Positions 62,646 through 64,000 of a stretch of DNA of 64,000 nucleotides are shown piece by piece. This DNA is from Lachnospiraceae bacterium. Its GTDB lineage: Bacteria > Bacillota > Clostridia > Lachnospirales > Lachnospiraceae. The first letter of the stretch is position 1. Every line of letters begins with the position of its first letter. The stretch covers positions 1 through 64,000 of the forward strand of contig JAFSRP010000034.1 in the NCBI GenBank assembly GCA_017446045.1. The letters run 5' to 3'. The position numbers were made by a program, and so were the translations under genes. The notes beneath the pieces are model-generated. The model searched no databases. It saw only the letters and a program-made list of their open reading frames with translations, and had not been told where the DNA came from.

Positions 62646-64000
62646 TTATACTGTGATCTTGCTCTTTCTTCTGAAACCGAGCATCAAAGTGGATGCCATG
62701 ATGAGCATCAGGCCGCCTAATGTATAAAGCAATGTTCCGTGACCGCCGGTCATCGGGAGCTCTACGCCTTCGTCATTCGTAATGAAAGCCTCATAGGTCG
62801 TATCATCGGGTGCCGTATCTTTTCTTACATTATTATCCTGCATGATGCTGATACTATCTCCGGAAACTGTAAGTCCTACCGCTTCGGTTAATTTGTTGTA
62901 ACCATCCGGAGCTGTAGTCTCGACCAGATAATAATCACCATATGTCAGCTCGCCTAACTCGATTACACCGTCTATTTCTCCTACCTTCTTAGACTCCAGA
63001 TCCGTTTTGATAGGATCCGCTTTCGGAGTACTCTCATATCCGGCTTTTGTGTAAAGATCAAAGACCGCTCCGTTCAGCGGCGCAGAGCCATCCTGTCTGC
63101 GCTTTTGAATATTGACATCTCTTGCAAGATATTTATTCTGAATTTTCCCGCCATTATTCACCGGATCATTTGTTATTTTCTCAAATCCATCCGGAACTGT
63201 AACCTCAGCAATGGTATAGTCAATTTCTGTTGCTTCACGTTTTTGTGACCCATCTTCTGCGGTAACTGTTGTAACAGCGTATTGCGGCAATTCTGTCCAG
63301 GTTGCAACCCATGCAGCACTTTCACCACTTGTATCAACTTCACCATCAAGTTCCACCGTTTGATCGGTAGGTTCACCATCCCGGTAAAGAGTAAAGGTGA
63401 CTTTTGTGCCTTCGAGCAGATCTGTCAGTACTGTAGTGCCGTCAGATTTTAACCATTCTTTCGAAGCAGATACGTCAATCGTTTTGATCTTGTTTGTCTG
63501 CGTAGTCAGACCATTAGCCTGTGCGGAATCGGTCGCAGGAGTGAAAGCAGTAGTTCCTGCATCATCTTCAATGTTCGTTACCACAAGTTTTCCGTCTTGC
63601 TCCTCCACTGTAACGGTTATCGTTACAGGATCAGCATAGTCGACATAATCATAGTAGGTTCCTTCAGTAAGCATGTACTGATATGTACCTGCCTTCGTAT
63701 ACCGAATGCTGCCGAATGACAAAGTATGGTCTTCAGTATTCTTATAAATGGAGACCTGTGTAGTAGTCGGTAATGGAGAAGTCCCGCTTGAACCGTCACT
63801 ATAGATTGCATCTCCGGCTGCCAGAGTGAAACGATAGTATTCACTCAGCCAGTCGTAATCCTCAACAACTTTTTTCACCTTCAGTTCAGCATATACTCTT
63901 CCGGTATATTCAGTAACCGTGTTCGTAAACTGATGGTAATATCTGGTATCCAGGGTATCGATCTTACCCGTGATAGTGTCTCCGCCGGATGTGCCTGCTG
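62646..64000 (-). CDS. LPMTG-anchored adhesin, C-terminal part (5' end outside window)
   Basis: About 451 codons are visible; the frame continues past 64000 (RYYHQFTNTVTEYTGR is upstream of the first possible GTG at 63878), so this is the end of a larger protein. It holds a Spy0128-like domain (SFGSIRYTKAGTYQYMLTE), a Cna_B domain (SASKEWLKSDGTTVLTD), a SpaA-like domain with E-box YYLVETTAPDGYN, LPMTG, and the tail FRRKSKITV. Domain order and 3' end match the giant adhesin at 21.9 kb, to which it is paralogous. Confidence 0.88.
   Translation of the reverse strand, partial: AGTSGGDTITGKIDTLDTRYYHQFTNTVTEYTGRVYAELKVKKVVEDYDWLSEYYRFTLAAGDAIYSDGSSGTSPLPTTTQVSIYKNTEDHTLSFGSIRYTKAGTYQYMLTEGTYYDYVDYADPVTITVTVEEQDGKLVVTNIEDDAGTTAFTPATDSAQANGLTTQTNKIKTIDVSASKEWLKSDGTTVLTDLLEGTKVTFTLYRDGEPTDQTVELDGEVDTSGESAAWVATWTELPQYAVTTVTAEDGSQKREATEIDYTIAEVTVPDGFEKITNDPVNNGGKIQNKYLARDVNIQKRRQDGSAPLNGAVFDLYTKAGYESTPKADPIKTDLESKKVGEIDGVIELGELTYGDYYLVETTAPDGYNKLTEAVGLTVSGDSISIMQDNNVRKDTAPDDTTYEAFITNDEGVELPMTGGHGTLLYTLGGLMLIMASTLMLGFRRKSKITV

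Noticed and set aside
1-64000. tRNA or rRNA genes
   Set aside because: No cloverleaf-like intergenic segments or rRNA signatures were seen in the gaps.

Overview
The window looks like a chromosomal segment of a gut-type member of the Clostridia (Bacillota), most likely Lachnospiraceae. Supporting this are Gram-positive LPxTG surface proteins with a class C sortase, AGGAGG-type ribosome sites with frequent TTG and GTG starts, a CIRCE operator, a CBS/DRTGG-type manganese pyrophosphatase, a DUF3798-type ABC system and a cellobiose phosphorylase locus. The background is GC-rich; several surface-protein genes are visibly AT-richer. I saw no rRNA, tRNA or CRISPR array.

Layout. 1-8.6 kb: a Lon protease (cut by the window edge) with a CIRCE-controlled promoter; an OhrR-like MarR regulator with an AI-2E family exporter; a small MscS channel; and a rhomboid protease / pyrophosphatase / membrane protein operon. 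8.6-16.8 kb: a five-gene ABC import operon (DUF3798 binding protein, double ATPase, two permeases, DUF6672-type protein) and a divergent enhancer-binding-protein-like regulator that has lost its sigma-54 contact motif. 17-21.8 kb: NhaC antiporter, MalY/PatB C-S lyase, esterase and glyA.

21.9-47.1 kb is a surface-adhesin and pilus region read mostly leftwards. In transcription order it holds a large LPQTG adhesin, a module of three serine recombinases, a divergent amidohydrolase, a vWA adhesin lacking its 5' end and signal peptide, the backbone pilin, the class C sortase, a minor LPQTG pilin and a 2.1-thousand-residue vWA adhesin. Strong hairpins sit in most operon gaps. A further partial LPMTG adhesin at 62.6-64 kb repeats the 3' end and terminator of the 21.9 kb gene.

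47.3-62.5 kb is nutrient acquisition: an oppBCDFA-type peptide importer whose binding protein appears circularly permuted, then a LacI-regulated oligosaccharide ABC operon with an intracellular GH5 enzyme, opposed to a GH94 cellobiose phosphorylase. This arrangement fits uptake and phosphorolysis of beta-glucan fragments. A small XRE/zinc-ribbon regulator follows.

The observations I rate highest are the permuted OppA, the signal-less adhesin cassette beside recombinases, the duplicated adhesin 3' ends, and the degenerate sigma-54-type regulator paired with an uncharacterised importer.
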